64,000 nt of DNA from Paracoccus sp. S-4012. Lineage in GTDB: Bacteria > Pseudomonadota > Alphaproteobacteria > Rhodobacterales > Rhodobacteraceae. The stretch's first letter is position 1, and each line of letters starts with the position of its first letter. Position numbers and translations under genes: made by a program. Under the pieces are notes generated by a model, which saw only the letters and a program-made list of their open reading frames with translations, was not told the DNA's origin and ran no database searches. The stretch covers positions 248,001 to 312,000 of the forward strand of contig NZ_WKKA01000001.1 in the NCBI RefSeq assembly GCF_009674885.1, written 5' to 3'. This document shows positions 46,866 to 56,189 of this stretch, one piece after another.

Positions 46866-47600
46866 TCAGCTGACGAACTGGCCCCCGTTCACGCTGATGG
46901 TGGAGCCGGTGATGAAGCCGGCGTCGTCGGAGGCGAGGAACACCACGGCGCGCGCGATCTCCTCCGGCTCGCCGAGGCGGCCGACGGGAATCTGCGGGAT
47001 GATACGCTCGTTCAGCACCTTCTCGTCGATGGCGCGGACCATGTCGGTGCCGATGTAGCCGGGGGCAATGACGTTGACGGTGATCCCGGCTCGCGCCCCC
47101 TCCTGCGCGAGCGCGCGGGTGAAGCCGATGTCGCCGGCCTTGGCGGCGGAGTAGTTCGCCTGACCCGCCTGACCCTTCTGGCCGTTCACCGAGCTGATGT
47201 TGACGATGCGGCCGAACTTGCGGTCGCGCATCCCGCCCCAGACGCCATGGGTCATGTTGAAGACACCGGTGAGATTGGTGTCGATGACCTCCTTCCACTG
47301 CTGCGGGGTCATCCTGTGGAACATCGCGTCGCGGGTGATGCCGGCGTTGTTGACCAGCACCGCGACGGGCCCGAGGTCCTCCTCGACCTGCTTCAGCCCC
47401 GCGGCGCAGGCGTCATAGTCGGCCACCGACCATTTGTAGGTCTTGATTCCGGTCTCGTCGGTGAAGGCCTTCGCGGCCTCGTCGTTGCCGGCATAGTTGG
47501 CCGCGACCCTGTAGCCCGCCTCCTTCAGCGCCTTCGAGATGGCCGCGCCGATCCCGCGCGAGCCGCCCGTCACTACCGCGACCTTGTCCCCGTCCGCCAT
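46866..47600 (-). CDS. phbB: Acetoacetyl-CoA reductase
   Basis: 244 residues from the ATG at 47600, with GGGGGAG upstream. A short-chain dehydrogenase: VAVVTGGSRGIGAAISKAL (NADPH loop), NNAGITRDAMFHRM, and catalytic Ser...Tyr-x3-Lys in NISSVNGQKGQAGQANYSAAKAGDIGFTR. The FNMTHGVWGGMRDRKFGRI stretch is typical of PhbB rather than FabG. It makes (R)-3-hydroxybutyryl-CoA for polyhydroxybutyrate. The usual partner phbA is not adjacent. Confidence 0.93.
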   Translation of the reverse strand: MADGDKVAVVTGGSRGIGAAISKALKEAGYRVAANYAGNDEAAKAFTDETGIKTYKWSVADYDACAAGLKQVEEDLGPVAVLVNNAGITRDAMFHRMTPQQWKEVIDTNLTGVFNMTHGVWGGMRDRKFGRIVNISSVNGQKGQAGQANYSAAKAGDIGFTRALAQEGARAGITVNVIAPGYIGTDMVRAIDEKVLNERIIPQIPVGRLGEPEEIARAVVFLASDDAGFITGSTISVNGGQFVS

Positions 47601-47676
47601 GCCGTCACTCCCCCGGTTGGTGTTCCACGCAATCTTTCTAACCAGCCGCCGCGTCACCAAGCAAGATCATTGCGCG

Positions 47677-48510
47677 CTACGAGCGGGCCGCGGCCGAGGG
47701 TGAGGTCCAGGGAGGATGGACGGTCGGAGCGCCGAAGTAGAAGCCCTGCAGGCAATCCACGCCCATGCCGATCAGGAAGGCCGCATCCTCGGCCGTCTCG
47801 ACCGATTCGGCGACGGTGAACATGTCGAAGTGATGGGCGATGTCGATCAGCGCGCGGGTCAGCACCTGGCAGTCCTGCGCCTGGGCGATGCCGCGCACGA
47901 ACTGGCCGTCCACCTTGATCATGTCGAAGGTGAAGTCGCGCAGGTAGCGGAAGGAGGTGTGCCCGGCGCCGAAATCGTCGAGCGCGAAGCTGACGCCGCG
48001 GCCCTGCCATTCGCGCATGAAGGCCGTGACCACCTCGGGGGCGTCCATGGCGGAGCTCTCGGTGATCTCCAGCACCAGCCGCTCGGAGATGCGGTCGTCG
48101 CCGCCGGTCTCGGCCTGCATCGTCCGGATCCAGTCGGGATAGCCGATCGAGCGTGCCGACATGTTGATCGAGAGCCGCAGCGACGGGTCGGCCGCGAGCG
48201 CCGCGAGGCCGAGCGAGAGCGACAGGCAGTCGATCTGCCGCCCCAGCTCGGTAGCCTCGGCTTGGGGCAGGAAGTCGCGGACCGGCACGAAGCGGCCGGT
48301 GTCGTCGATGATGCGGATCAGACCCTCGTGGAAGGCGGCGTGGGTGGGGCGGTCGGCCTGCACCACCGGCTGGAAGGCCAGCACCGCGTCGCGCCGGGCC
48401 ACCGCACGCGCCACGGTGGCGAGCGTCAGCCGGTTCTGCTGGCGGATCGCCTCCTCGATCGGCGAGCTTCCACCGCGGTCGTCCCTCATCATCGGCCCCC
48501 CGTTTCCCAT
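47677..48510 (-). CDS. EAL-domain protein (c-di-GMP phosphodiesterase-like)
   Basis: 277 residues; an in-frame ATG at 48492 has a better G-rich ribosome site and could be the true start. A single EAL domain without other sensory domains. Key positions look kept: LAFQPVVQ, HEGLIRI (EGL in place of EAL), SINMSAR, LEITESS, LDDFGAGHTSFRYL, IKVDGQFVRG, VAESVETAEDAAFL and LQGFYFGAP. Activity therefore seems likely, though not certain. Divergent from tag with 72 bp between. Confidence 0.9.
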   Translation of the reverse strand: MGNGGPMMRDDRGGSSPIEEAIRQQNRLTLATVARAVARRDAVLAFQPVVQADRPTHAAFHEGLIRIIDDTGRFVPVRDFLPQAEATELGRQIDCLSLSLGLAALAADPSLRLSINMSARSIGYPDWIRTMQAETGGDDRISERLVLEITESSAMDAPEVVTAFMREWQGRGVSFALDDFGAGHTSFRYLRDFTFDMIKVDGQFVRGIAQAQDCQVLTRALIDIAHHFDMFTVAESVETAEDAAFLIGMGVDCLQGFYFGAPTVHPPWTSPSAAARS

Positions 48511-48582
48511 GTGTCACGAGTTCTGGCAGGAAGCCCTGAACATACCGTAAACTCCAACCGCTAAACGGAGAGAATTTTAGCG

Positions 48583-49158
48583 ATGTCAGACCGTTGCCCG
48601 TGGTGCGGGACCGATCCCCTCTATGTCGCCTATCATGACGAGGAATGGGGCATGCCCGAGCGCGACCCGCGGGCGCTGTGGGAGAAGCTGGTCCTCGACG
48701 GCTTTCAGGCTGGGCTGAGCTGGATCACGATCCTGCGCAAGCGCGAGGCGTTCCGGGCGCGATTCGAGGGCTTCGACCCGGAACGCGTCGCCCGCTGGGG
48801 CGAGGCGGAGGTCGCGGCGGCGCTCGGCGATCCGGGCATCGTGCGCCATCGCGGCAAGATCGAGGCGGCGGTGACGGGCGCGCGGGCCTTCCTCGAGGTC
48901 GAGGCGGCGGAGGGATTCGCGCCCTTCCTGTGGCAGTTCATGGGTGACGCGCCGATCCAGAACGAGTGGCGCGCAGGCGAGGTGCCGACCGAGACCGTGC
49001 AGTCGCGGGCCATGGCCAAGGCGCTCCGTCAGCGGGGTTTTCGCTTCTGCGGGCCGGTAATCACCTATGCCTTCATGCAGGCGACGGGCATGGTCAACGA
49101 CCACCTCGTCACCTGTCCGCGTCACAGCGAGGTCAGGGCGCTGTCAGCTGCGCGATGA
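48583..49158 (+). CDS. tag: DNA-3-methyladenine glycosylase I
   Basis: 191 residues. It removes 3-methyladenine from alkylated DNA. The start CPWCGTDPLYVAYHDEEWGMPERD, the core FQAGLSWITILRKREAFRARF and GIVRHRGKIEAAVTGARAFLE, and the end FCGPVITYAFMQATGMVNDHLVTCPRH match Tag, with Cys and His residues at the zinc-snap positions. It overlaps the convergent thioredoxin-like gene by 26 bp at its 3' end. Confidence 0.94.
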   Translation: MSDRCPWCGTDPLYVAYHDEEWGMPERDPRALWEKLVLDGFQAGLSWITILRKREAFRARFEGFDPERVARWGEAEVAAALGDPGIVRHRGKIEAAVTGARAFLEVEAAEGFAPFLWQFMGDAPIQNEWRAGEVPTETVQSRAMAKALRQRGFRFCGPVITYAFMQATGMVNDHLVTCPRHSEVRALSAAR

Positions 49159-49681
49159 CCGCTTTCGCGGGTTCCGACGCCCAGTCCGCGTCGCCGATCA
49201 GCCGCGCGACCTCGTGCCCCTCGCGGTCGATCAGGACCGTCACCGGCAGCCCGAGGACGCCCATCGCGCGGGCGAGCGACTGGCGCTCATCGCGCAGGAT
49301 CGGCAGCGTCTCGATGCCGTTCTCGTCGTAGAACTTCTCGATCGCGGGCAGCGGGTTGCGGCCGGAGGCGATCGTCAGCACCTCGAAATCATCGCCGCCC
49401 AGCTCCTGCTGGAGCGCGTCGAGCGACGGCATCTCCTCGCGGCAGGGGGCGCACCAGGTGGCCCAGAAGTTGACCAGCAGCACCTTGCCCTGCCAGTCGG
49501 CGAGGCTGCGCTCCTCGCCCGCGGCGTTGAGGAACACGGTATCCGGGGCCGCCACCGGCTCGGGCAGGTCGGCGATCTTGGCCAGCCCCGCGTCGCGCGC
49601 CGCCTGCCAGTCCACCGGGCCGGCAAGGGCGCCGTTTGCGAAGCCGAGAAACGCCGTGATAAGGACGAGCGACGCGCGCAT
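49133..49681 (-). CDS. TlpA-family periplasmic thioredoxin-like protein
   Basis: 182 residues. A signal peptide ([21 protein letters not shown]) leads to a TlpA-like domain with the redox site [18 protein letters not shown] (CxxC), then VLTIASGRN and [23 protein letters not shown] with its cis-Pro. It likely reduces periplasmic disulfides, for instance in cytochrome assembly. The last 26 bp overlap the end of tag on the other strand. Divergent from argH with 29 bp between starts. Confidence 0.92.
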   Translation of the reverse strand: MRASLVLITAFLGFANGALAGPVDWQAARDAGLAKIADLPEPVAAPDTVFLNAAGEERSLADWQGKVLLVNFWATWCAPCREEMPSLDALQQELGGDDFEVLTIASGRNPLPAIEKFYDENGIETLPILRDERQSLARAMGVLGLPVTVLIDREGHEVARLIGDADWASEPAKAVIAQLTAP

Positions 49682-49710
49682 GCGACCCCCTTTCCGAGAG
49701 CTTCAATCCG

Positions 49711-51114
49711 ATGACCGACCGTCCCACCCCCGATGCCGCCAACAGCATGTGGGGCGGCCGCTTCGCCGCGGGGCCGGACGCGATCATGGAGGCGATCAAC
49801 GCCTCGATCGGGTTCGACCGTCGGCTCGCGGCCCAGGATATCCGGGGCAGCCGGGCCCATGCCGCGATGCTGGCGGCGCAGGGCATCATCACCCCTAGCG
49901 ATGCCGCCGCGATTGAGGAAGGGCTGCTCACCGTCTTGTCAGAGATCGAGGGCGGCGGGTTCCAGTTCCGCACCGACCTCGAGGACATCCACATGAACGT
50001 CGAGGCGCGGCTGAAGGCGCTGATCGGCGACCCGGCGGGGCGGCTGCACACGGCGCGGTCGCGGAACGACCAGGTGGCGACGGACTTCCGGCTCTGGGTG
50101 CGCGACCAGTGCGACGCTGCCATCGCGGGGCTTGAGGCGCTGATCCGCGCCGCGCTGACGCAGGCCGAGGCGGGGGCCGACTGGGTGATGCCGGGCTTCA
50201 CGCATCTCCAGACCGCACAGCCGGTGACCTGGGGCCATCACATGATGGCGCATGTCGAGATGTGGGGGCGCGATCTCGGCCGCTTCCGCGACGCGCGGGC
50301 GCGGATGAACGAAAGCCCGCTGGGCGCCGCGGCGCTGGCCGGGACCGGGTTCCCGATCGACCGCGAGGCGACCGCGAAGGCCCTCGGCTTCGACCGGCCG
50401 ATGGCCAACAGCCTCGATGCCGTCTCGGACCGCGACTTCGCGCTCGAGTTCCTCGGTGCCGCCTCGATCTGCGCCATGCACCTCTCGCGGCTGGCAGAGG
50501 AGATGGTGATCTGGTCCTCGGCCCAGTTCCGCTTCGTCGCCATGTCGGACCGCTGGTCCACCGGATCGAGCATCATGCCGCAGAAGCGCAACCCCGACGC
50601 GGCGGAGCTGATCCGGGCCAAGATCGGCCGCATCCTCGGGGCGACGGTGGCGCTGTTCACCATCATGAAGGGCCTGCCCTTGGCCTATTCCAAGGACATG
50701 CAGGAGGACAAGGAGCAGGTCTTCGACGCCGCCGACAGCCTCATGCTGGCGCTTGCGGCGATGGAGGGCATGCTGCGCGACCTGACCGTGAACCGCGAGG
50801 CGATGGAGCGGGCGGCGGCCTCGGGCTTCTCGACCGCGACCGACCTCGCCGACTGGCTGGTGCGCGAGGCCGGGCTGCCGTTTCGCGAAGCGCATCACGT
50901 GACCGGATCGCTGGTGGCGAAGGCCGAGGCGCGGGAGGTGGACCTGCCGGACCTGAGCCTCGGCGAGATGCAGGCGGTCAATCCGGCGATCACGGCGGCG
51001 GTGTTCGACGTTCTGGGCGTGCAGAACTCGGTCGCCTCGCGCACAAGCTACGGCGGCACCGCGCCGGTGCGGGTCCGCGAACAGATTGCCCGCTGGAAGG
51101 AGCGCCTCGGATGA
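49711..51114 (+). CDS. argH: Argininosuccinate lyase
   Basis: 467 residues. The last step of arginine synthesis. The fumarase-superfamily signature [12 protein letters not shown] is near residues 287-298; [29 protein letters not shown] at the start and [19 protein letters not shown] are also conserved. Its TGA shares ATGA with the following lipoprotein gene. It heads the coupled run argH / lipoprotein / membrane protein / lysA / DUF4175 protein. Confidence 0.97.
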   Translation: MTDRPTPDAANSMWGGRFAAGPDAIMEAINASIGFDRRLAAQDIRGSRAHAAMLAAQGIITPSDAAAIEEGLLTVLSEIEGGGFQFRTDLEDIHMNVEARLKALIGDPAGRLHTARSRNDQVATDFRLWVRDQCDAAIAGLEALIRAALTQAEAGADWVMPGFTHLQTAQPVTWGHHMMAHVEMWGRDLGRFRDARARMNESPLGAAALAGTGFPIDREATAKALGFDRPMANSLDAVSDRDFALEFLGAASICAMHLSRLAEEMVIWSSAQFRFVAMSDRWSTGSSIMPQKRNPDAAELIRAKIGRILGATVALFTIMKGLPLAYSKDMQEDKEQVFDAADSLMLALAAMEGMLRDLTVNREAMERAAASGFSTATDLADWLVREAGLPFREAHHVTGSLVAKAEAREVDLPDLSLGEMQAVNPAITAAVFDVLGVQNSVASRTSYGGTAPVRVREQIARWKERLG

Positions 51115-51248
51115 AGGCCCTGACCCTCGCCCTGTCCCTTACCCTCGGACTCGCCGCATGCGGCGTGGACGGCCCGCCCGTGACCCCTGCCGCGGCTGGC
51201 GTCACGTTTGGCGGTGATGCCTATGTCGGCGTTCGTGGCGAACTCTAA
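51111..51248 (+). CDS. Small LptM-like lipoprotein
   Basis: 45 residues: a lipoprotein signal ([17 protein letters not shown]) with the lipobox LAAC, then [18 protein letters not shown]. In Gammaproteobacteria the short lipoprotein LptM (YifL, 'CGLKGPLY') lies before lysA/dapF and helps the LPS translocon mature. The same place before lysA and the 'CG-x2-GP' start suggest an LptM-like role, but identity is too low to be sure. It overlaps argH by 4 bp and the next gene by 26 bp. Confidence 0.7.
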   Translation: MKALTLALSLTLGLAACGVDGPPVTPAAAGVTFGGDAYVGVRGEL

Positions 51249-51498
51249 GCTGACGCCCCTGCGCCTCTTCTGGCTGCTGGCCGCGCTCGCGGGCGCGGCG
51301 TTCGCCCTGCTGCGCGGGCCCCTCGGTCCGGCTTCGGCGGGCGAGTGGGTCGCGGCCGCGGTGCTGGTCGTCTGGTGCGGGCTGGAAACGCAGGTGCGGC
51401 GCAATTGGGAGGCGCTGCTGACGCTTCCGGCGCTGATCCTCGGGACCGGCTGCGCGCTGCCCCTCTACCTGTTCCTGCGCTCGCGCCCGGTGGCCTGA
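51223..51498 (+). CDS. DUF2834-like small membrane protein
   Basis: 91 residues from the ATG at 51223 (51217 is also possible). Three membrane helices: LRLFWLLAALAGAAFALLRG, GEWVAAAVLVVWCGLETQV and LLTLPALILGTGCALPLYLFL. The layout and the 'ALPLYLFLR' end resemble DUF2834, though I hold this loosely. Its start lies inside the lipoprotein gene and its TGA overlaps the lysA ATG, so the three are translationally coupled. Confidence 0.65.
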   Translation: MSAFVANSKLTPLRLFWLLAALAGAAFALLRGPLGPASAGEWVAAAVLVVWCGLETQVRRNWEALLTLPALILGTGCALPLYLFLRSRPVA

Positions 51499-52766
51499 TG
51501 GACCATTTCAACTACCAGGGCGGCATCCTCCATGCCGAGGACGTGCCGCTGACCCGGATCGCCGAGGCGGTCGGCACGCCAGTCTATGTCTACGCCGCCG
51601 CCACCCTGCGCCGACATTTCGGCCTGTTTCAGGAGGCGCTGGCCTGGGCGCCGGGGCATCTCATTGCCTTCGCGGTCAAGGCCAACTCCAACCTCGCGGT
51701 GCTGAAGCTGCTGGCGGACATGGGCGCGGGCATGGACGTGGTCTCGGGCGGCGAATACGCGCGGGCGAAGGCTGCGGGCGTGCCGGGCGAGCGGATCGTC
51801 TTCTCCGGCGTCGGCAAGACCCGCGAGGAGATGGCCGCGGCGCTGAGGGGCGGCATTCGCCAGTTCAACGTCGAGAGCGAGCCGGAACTCGCAGCACTGT
51901 CCGAAGTCGCGGTGAGCCTCGGCGTGACCGCGCCGGTTGCCATGCGCGTCAACCCGGACGTGGATGCCCGGACGCATGCCAAGATTTCCACCGGCAAGGC
52001 CGAAAACAAGTTCGGCATCCCCCTCGCGCGGGCGGTGGAGGTCTATGCCGAGGCCGCGCGCCTGCCCGGCATCGAGGTAGTGGGGGTGGACATGCATATC
52101 GGCAGCCAGCTGACCGACCTCGACCCCTACCGGCAGGCCTATGCCCGCATGGCGCGCCTGACCCGCGAGTTGCGCGCGGAGGGCCACGACATCCGCCGCC
52201 TCGACATGGGCGGCGGCCTCGGCATCCCCTACCGCCGCGACAACAACGCGCCGCCGCTGCCGATCGAATGGGGGCAGGTGATCCGCGAGGCGGTGGCCGA
52301 TCTCGGCTGCGAGATCGAGGTCGAGCCGGGGCGCAACATCGCCGGCAATGCGGGCGTGCTGCTGTCGCGCGTGATCTGGGTCAAGCGCGGCGAGGGGCGG
52401 GACTTCCTGATCCTCGACGCGGCGATGAACGACCTGATCCGCCCGGCGATGTATGACGCGCATCACGACATCGTCCCGGTGCGCGAGCCGGAGGTCGTGG
52501 CGCCGCTCGCCCCCTTCGACGTGGTCGGCCCGGTCTGCGAAACCGGCGACACCTTCGCCCGCGGTGCGCCCCTGCCGGAGATGGACGAGGGCGATCTGGT
52601 CGCCTTCCGCTCGGCCGGGGCCTATGGCGCGGTCATGGCGTCCGAATACAACTCGCGCCCGCTGGTGCCCGAGGTGCTGGTGGACGGCGATCACTTCGCC
52701 GTGATCCGCGCCCGGCCTTCAGTCGACGAGATGCTGGCGCGTGATAGCATCCCGGAATGGCTCTGA
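51498..52766 (+). CDS. lysA: Diaminopimelate decarboxylase
   Basis: 422 residues from the ATG at 51498. The last step of lysine synthesis. The PLP lysine is in IAFAVKANSNLAVLKLL (near residue 60). MDVVSGGEYARAKAAG, GVDMHIGSQLTDL, MGGGLGIPY, VEPGRNIAGNAGVLL and VCETGDTFARGAPLP (substrate Cys/Glu) are all present. It ends within the first codons of the DUF4175 gene (10-bp overlap). Confidence 0.96.
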   Translation: MDHFNYQGGILHAEDVPLTRIAEAVGTPVYVYAAATLRRHFGLFQEALAWAPGHLIAFAVKANSNLAVLKLLADMGAGMDVVSGGEYARAKAAGVPGERIVFSGVGKTREEMAAALRGGIRQFNVESEPELAALSEVAVSLGVTAPVAMRVNPDVDARTHAKISTGKAENKFGIPLARAVEVYAEAARLPGIEVVGVDMHIGSQLTDLDPYRQAYARMARLTRELRAEGHDIRRLDMGGGLGIPYRRDNNAPPLPIEWGQVIREAVADLGCEIEVEPGRNIAGNAGVLLSRVIWVKRGEGRDFLILDAAMNDLIRPAMYDAHHDIVPVREPEVVAPLAPFDVVGPVCETGDTFARGAPLPEMDEGDLVAFRSAGAYGAVMASEYNSRPLVPEVLVDGDHFAVIRARPSVDEMLARDSIPEWL

Positions 52767-55348
52767 GGTTCACCCGCGGCGTCTCCGGGCGCACTCGTGA
52801 CACGGGGGGCTTCGCGCCCCCCGAGCCCCTCGCGGGATATTTCCAGACAGAAGAAGACCCGGCCGAGGTCGCGCGGGCCGTCGCGCGGACCCGCCGAGCG
52901 ATGTGGTGGGAAGTTGCGGCGCGGGCGTTCTGGCCGACTTTTGCCTGGGGCGTGGGCGGCGTGGCAGCGTTCGGGCTCGGGCTGGGCGAGGTGGTTCCGG
53001 ACTGGGTGGCGGCGGTCTGGCTGGGCGTTCTGGCGCTGCTGCTGGTCGGCGGGCTGTGGCGGCTGTGGCGGCTGCGGTTGCCGGGGCGCGGGGCGGCGCG
53101 GGCGCGGGTGGATGCGCGGCTTCCCGGTCGACCGCTCTCGGCGCTGCGGGATGGGTTGGCGCTCGGGCAGGGCGATGGCGGTGCGGCGGGGCTGTGGCGG
53201 GCGCATCTGGCGCAGATGCGCGAGGCGGCGCGCGCGGCGCGGGCGGTGCCGGCGGCGCCGGGGCTGGCGCGGCGCGATCCGCTGGGGCTGCGGCTCGCGG
53301 CGCTGACGGCGCTCGCGATGGCGATGCTGTTCGGCAGCGCCGGGCAGTTGGGGCAGGGCCTCGGCGCGGTGGCCTCGACCTTCCGCCCGGTCATGCGCGA
53401 CGCGCCCGGCGGTCCCGGCTGGGAGGGCTGGGCGCAACCGCCCGACTATACCCGCCGCCCGGTGATCTATCTCAACGCCCTGCCCGAGGAGGCGGTGCTG
53501 TCGCTGCCCAAGGGCAGCCGCTTGAGCTTCCGCCTCTATGACGACGCGCAGGTGGTGCAGGATATCGGCCCGCTGGCCGACGCGGCACCGGAGGCGCCGG
53601 TGATCCTCGCCGAGCGCTCGGGCGCGGTGGCGGTAGCAGATCGCCGCTTCACCGTGGACGTGCTGCCCGACGACCCGCCCGTGATCCGCGCCGGGGCTGC
53701 GCCGCAGCGACGGGCGGATGGCCGGCTGGTGCAGCAGTTCACCGCCGCCGACGATATCGGCGTCGCGGGGGCCGAGGCCGAGATCACGCTCGACCTGCCC
53801 GCTGTCACCCGCCGCTACGGCCTCTCGGCCGAGCCGGAGCCGCGCGAGCCGGTGCGTCTCGACCTGCCGCTGCCGCCGCGTGGGGCGCGGACCGAGATCG
53901 AGGGCGCGTTGACCGCCGATCTGGCGCAGCATCCCTGGGCCAATCTGCCGGTCACGATCCGGCTCTCCGCCGAGGACGGGATCGGCCAGATGGGCATGGC
54001 GCCGCAGATGGCGATGGTGCTGCCGGGGCGGCGGTTCTTCGACCCGCTCGCCGCCGCGCTGATCGAGTTGCGGCGGGACCTGCTGTGGTCGCGCCAGAAC
54101 GCCCCGCATTCGGCGCAGCTGCTCCGCGCGGTGTCATGGCAGCCGCAGGACGCGATGGACCGTGACCTTGCCGCGATTCTCGGCGGCATCGTCGGGCGGC
54201 TCGAAGCCGCGCCGCTCACACCCGAGGCGCGGGACGAGGTCGCGGCCGCGCTGTGGGAGGCGGCGGTGCTGCTGGAGGATGGGGGCCTTGCTGATGCTTT
54301 GGCCGCCATGCAGCGGGCGCAGGAGCGGCTCAGCGAGGCGATGCGGCAAGGCGCGACTCCGGACGAGATCGCGCGGCTGATGGAGGAGCTGAAGCGCGCC
54401 ACCGAGGACTACACCCGGATGCTGGCCGAGCGCGGCGAGACCGACCCGAACGAGCGTTTCGTCAAGCAGGGGCCCTCGCAGCGCATCACCGGCGACCAGA
54501 TCCAGGCGATGATGGACGAGATCGAGCGGCTGATGAACGAGGGCCGCATGGCCGAGGCGGAGGCCCTGCTGGAGCAGTTCGCGCGCATGATGGAGAACCT
54601 GCAGGTCACGCAGGGGCAGGGCGGCGAAGGCGAGGGCGGCGCGCGCGAGGAACTGGCGGACACCCTGCGCGAACAGCAGCAACTCGCCGACGAGGCGATG
54701 CGGCAGATGCAGGACGAGTTCCTCGGCCGCCGGCCGGGGCAGCAGCCGGGGGAGCAGGGCGAGGGGCAGGGACAGGGGCAGGGCGCCGGCCAGCAGGGCG
54801 AGGGCGACCTCGCCGGGCGGCAGCGCGGGTTGCGCGAGGACCTCGGTGCGCAGCGCGGGATGCTGCCGGGCGCGGGCAGCGAGGACGGCGAGGCGGCGCG
54901 GCGAGAGCTCGACCGCGCGGGCGAGGCCATGCGCGAGGCCGAGGAGGCGCTGCGCCAGGGCGACAACGCCGGCGCGATGGACCGTCAGGCCGAGGCGATC
55001 GAGGCGATGCGCGAGGGGCTGCGCGCCCTTGGCCGGATGCGCGGCGAGGGCGAGGGCGAGGCACAGGCGGGCGATCCGGGCCAGCCGCAGGACGGCCCGC
55101 CCGGCAGCACAGCCGAGGAGGGCGCGGCGGCGATGCCCTATCTGCCGCGGCCGCCGACCGATCCGCTGGGCCGCGAACTCTCCGGCTCCGGCAGCACCGT
55201 CACCACCGGCGATCCGCTGGCCGAGACCGGCGTCGACCCGGCCGAACGGGCGCGCGACCTGCTGGACGAGATCCGCCGCCGCAGCGGCGAACGCTCGCGC
55301 AGCGCTGAGGAGCGCGGCTATCTCGACCGGCTGCTCGATCACTTCTGA
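52757..55348 (+). CDS. DUF4175 (TIGR02302) membrane protein
   Basis: 863 residues. Two membrane helices near residues 50-75 and 82-105, a short third near 170-190, then a long periplasmic or cytoplasmic helical body with LYDDAQVVQDIGPLADAAPEAPV...DDPPVI, and DDIGVAGAEAEITL. The last third is rich in Gln, Glu, Gly and Met (EQQQLADEAMRQMQDEFLGRRPGQQPGEQGEGQGQGQGAG is split by coiled coil). The family is typical of alphaproteobacteria; its function is unknown. Residues ~16-33 (GGFAPPEPLAGYFQTEE) are encoded by an extragenic repeat. The next in-frame start is the ATG at 52901, without a clear ribosome site. Confidence 0.88.
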   Translation: MALRFTRGVSGRTRDTGGFAPPEPLAGYFQTEEDPAEVARAVARTRRAMWWEVAARAFWPTFAWGVGGVAAFGLGLGEVVPDWVAAVWLGVLALLLVGGLWRLWRLRLPGRGAARARVDARLPGRPLSALRDGLALGQGDGGAAGLWRAHLAQMREAARAARAVPAAPGLARRDPLGLRLAALTALAMAMLFGSAGQLGQGLGAVASTFRPVMRDAPGGPGWEGWAQPPDYTRRPVIYLNALPEEAVLSLPKGSRLSFRLYDDAQVVQDIGPLADAAPEAPVILAERSGAVAVADRRFTVDVLPDDPPVIRAGAAPQRRADGRLVQQFTAADDIGVAGAEAEITLDLPAVTRRYGLSAEPEPREPVRLDLPLPPRGARTEIEGALTADLAQHPWANLPVTIRLSAEDGIGQMGMAPQMAMVLPGRRFFDPLAAALIELRRDLLWSRQNAPHSAQLLRAVSWQPQDAMDRDLAAILGGIVGRLEAAPLTPEARDEVAAALWEAAVLLEDGGLADALAAMQRAQERLSEAMRQGATPDEIARLMEELKRATEDYTRMLAERGETDPNERFVKQGPSQRITGDQIQAMMDEIERLMNEGRMAEAEALLEQFARMMENLQVTQGQGGEGEGGAREELADTLREQQQLADEAMRQMQDEFLGRRPGQQPGEQGEGQGQGQGAGQQGEGDLAGRQRGLREDLGAQRGMLPGAGSEDGEAARRELDRAGEAMREAEEALRQGDNAGAMDRQAEAIEAMREGLRALGRMRGEGEGEAQAGDPGQPQDGPPGSTAEEGAAAMPYLPRPPTDPLGRELSGSGSTVTTGDPLAETGVDPAERARDLLDEIRRRSGERSRSAEERGYLDRLLDHF
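52804..52856 (+). repeat. Hairpin plus GGATATTT repeat, copy 2 (inside coding sequence)
   Basis: The stem GGGGGGC (52804-52810) / GCCCCCC (52816-52822) is followed by the core 52831-52856, CGCGGGATATTT...GACAGAAGAAG, identical to copy 1 at 24 of 26 positions. It is in frame with the DUF4175 gene and would be translated as GGFAPPEPLAGYFQTEE. Confidence 0.8.
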
Positions 55349-55354
55349 CGCGGT

Positions 55355-56068
55355 TCAGCGCTCGATCAACTCGCGGATGGCGGCGATGCCTTGGTCCGTC
55401 GCCGGGGCGGCGCGGTCGTAGAGCCAGAGGCGGCCGTCGTCCACCGCGGCGCGGTATTCGCCCAAGGCGGTCCCGGCGCGGCCCTGACCGGCGAGCGGAG
55501 GCGCGGCGACATAGGCGCCGACCGCGAGCAACGACAGGGCCAGCACGAGGCCGAAGCCTGCGTCGTAGCCGCGATTGCTGCGGCGGCGCGGCGGTAGGCG
55601 ATGGGCAGCTGTGGCTGCGGGGGGGGCGACGGCCTGCGGGTCGGGCCAGTTCAGGCTCGCCGCCATGGCTTTCGGATCGGGGAGCGGCGCGTCGTCCTCG
55701 ACCAGCTCGGCCTCGATCACCTCGGGCGCGTCTGCGGGCGCCTCGCGCCGGGTGGCGGCGGCGACCTGGGCGCGAGCCTCGTCGGCCGGGCGCTCGGCGG
55801 CGCGGGCCTGCAACTCGCGCGCGGCCTCCTCGCGCAGGATGGCGAGGGCGGCGGCGCTGGCGGGCGCGGCGCGCGGGGGCAGCGGCGGCGGGTCGTCCTC
55901 GGCCTCGGCCGCCGCGACCACGGCGCCTTCGGGGCGCAGGACGATCCGCGGGCCGGGCTGGTGCCAATGATGGCCGCAGGAGGCGCATTCGACCTCGCGG
56001 CCCGAGGCCGGGATCAGCGCGTCTTCGACCTCGTATTCGGCCGCGCAGCTAGGGCAGATCACCCGCAT
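55355..56068 (-). CDS. MJ0042-type zinc-ribbon membrane protein
   Basis: 237 residues. The N-terminal MRVICPSCAAEYEVEDALIPASGREVECASCGHHWHQ is an MJ0042 zinc ribbon with two CxxC pairs. A disordered Ala/Pro/Glu region follows, then one membrane helix (FGLVLALSLLAVGAYVAAPPL) and a short tail. Function unknown. Divergent from ftsE, with 121 bp between. Its stop is 6 bp from the convergent DUF4175 stop. Confidence 0.9.
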   Translation of the reverse strand: MRVICPSCAAEYEVEDALIPASGREVECASCGHHWHQPGPRIVLRPEGAVVAAAEAEDDPPPLPPRAAPASAAALAILREEAARELQARAAERPADEARAQVAAATRREAPADAPEVIEAELVEDDAPLPDPKAMAASLNWPDPQAVAPPAATAAHRLPPRRRSNRGYDAGFGLVLALSLLAVGAYVAAPPLAGQGRAGTALGEYRAAVDDGRLWLYDRAAPATDQGIAAIRELIER

Positions 56069-56189
56069 TGGTCCCGTCCCCCGCCTGGCCAGCTTTCTGG
56101 CGTTCCTCGCGCGGACGTTCTATCAACGCGCGATCCCGCTTCCAAGACGGGGTGCGGGCGAGACGCGGGAACACGCGCGAAGGCGGCAG

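Noticed and set aside
54720..54810. Repeated GGGCAG/GGGCAGGG units
   Set aside because: They encode the Gln/Gly-rich part of the DUF4175 protein and are explained by that coding sequence.
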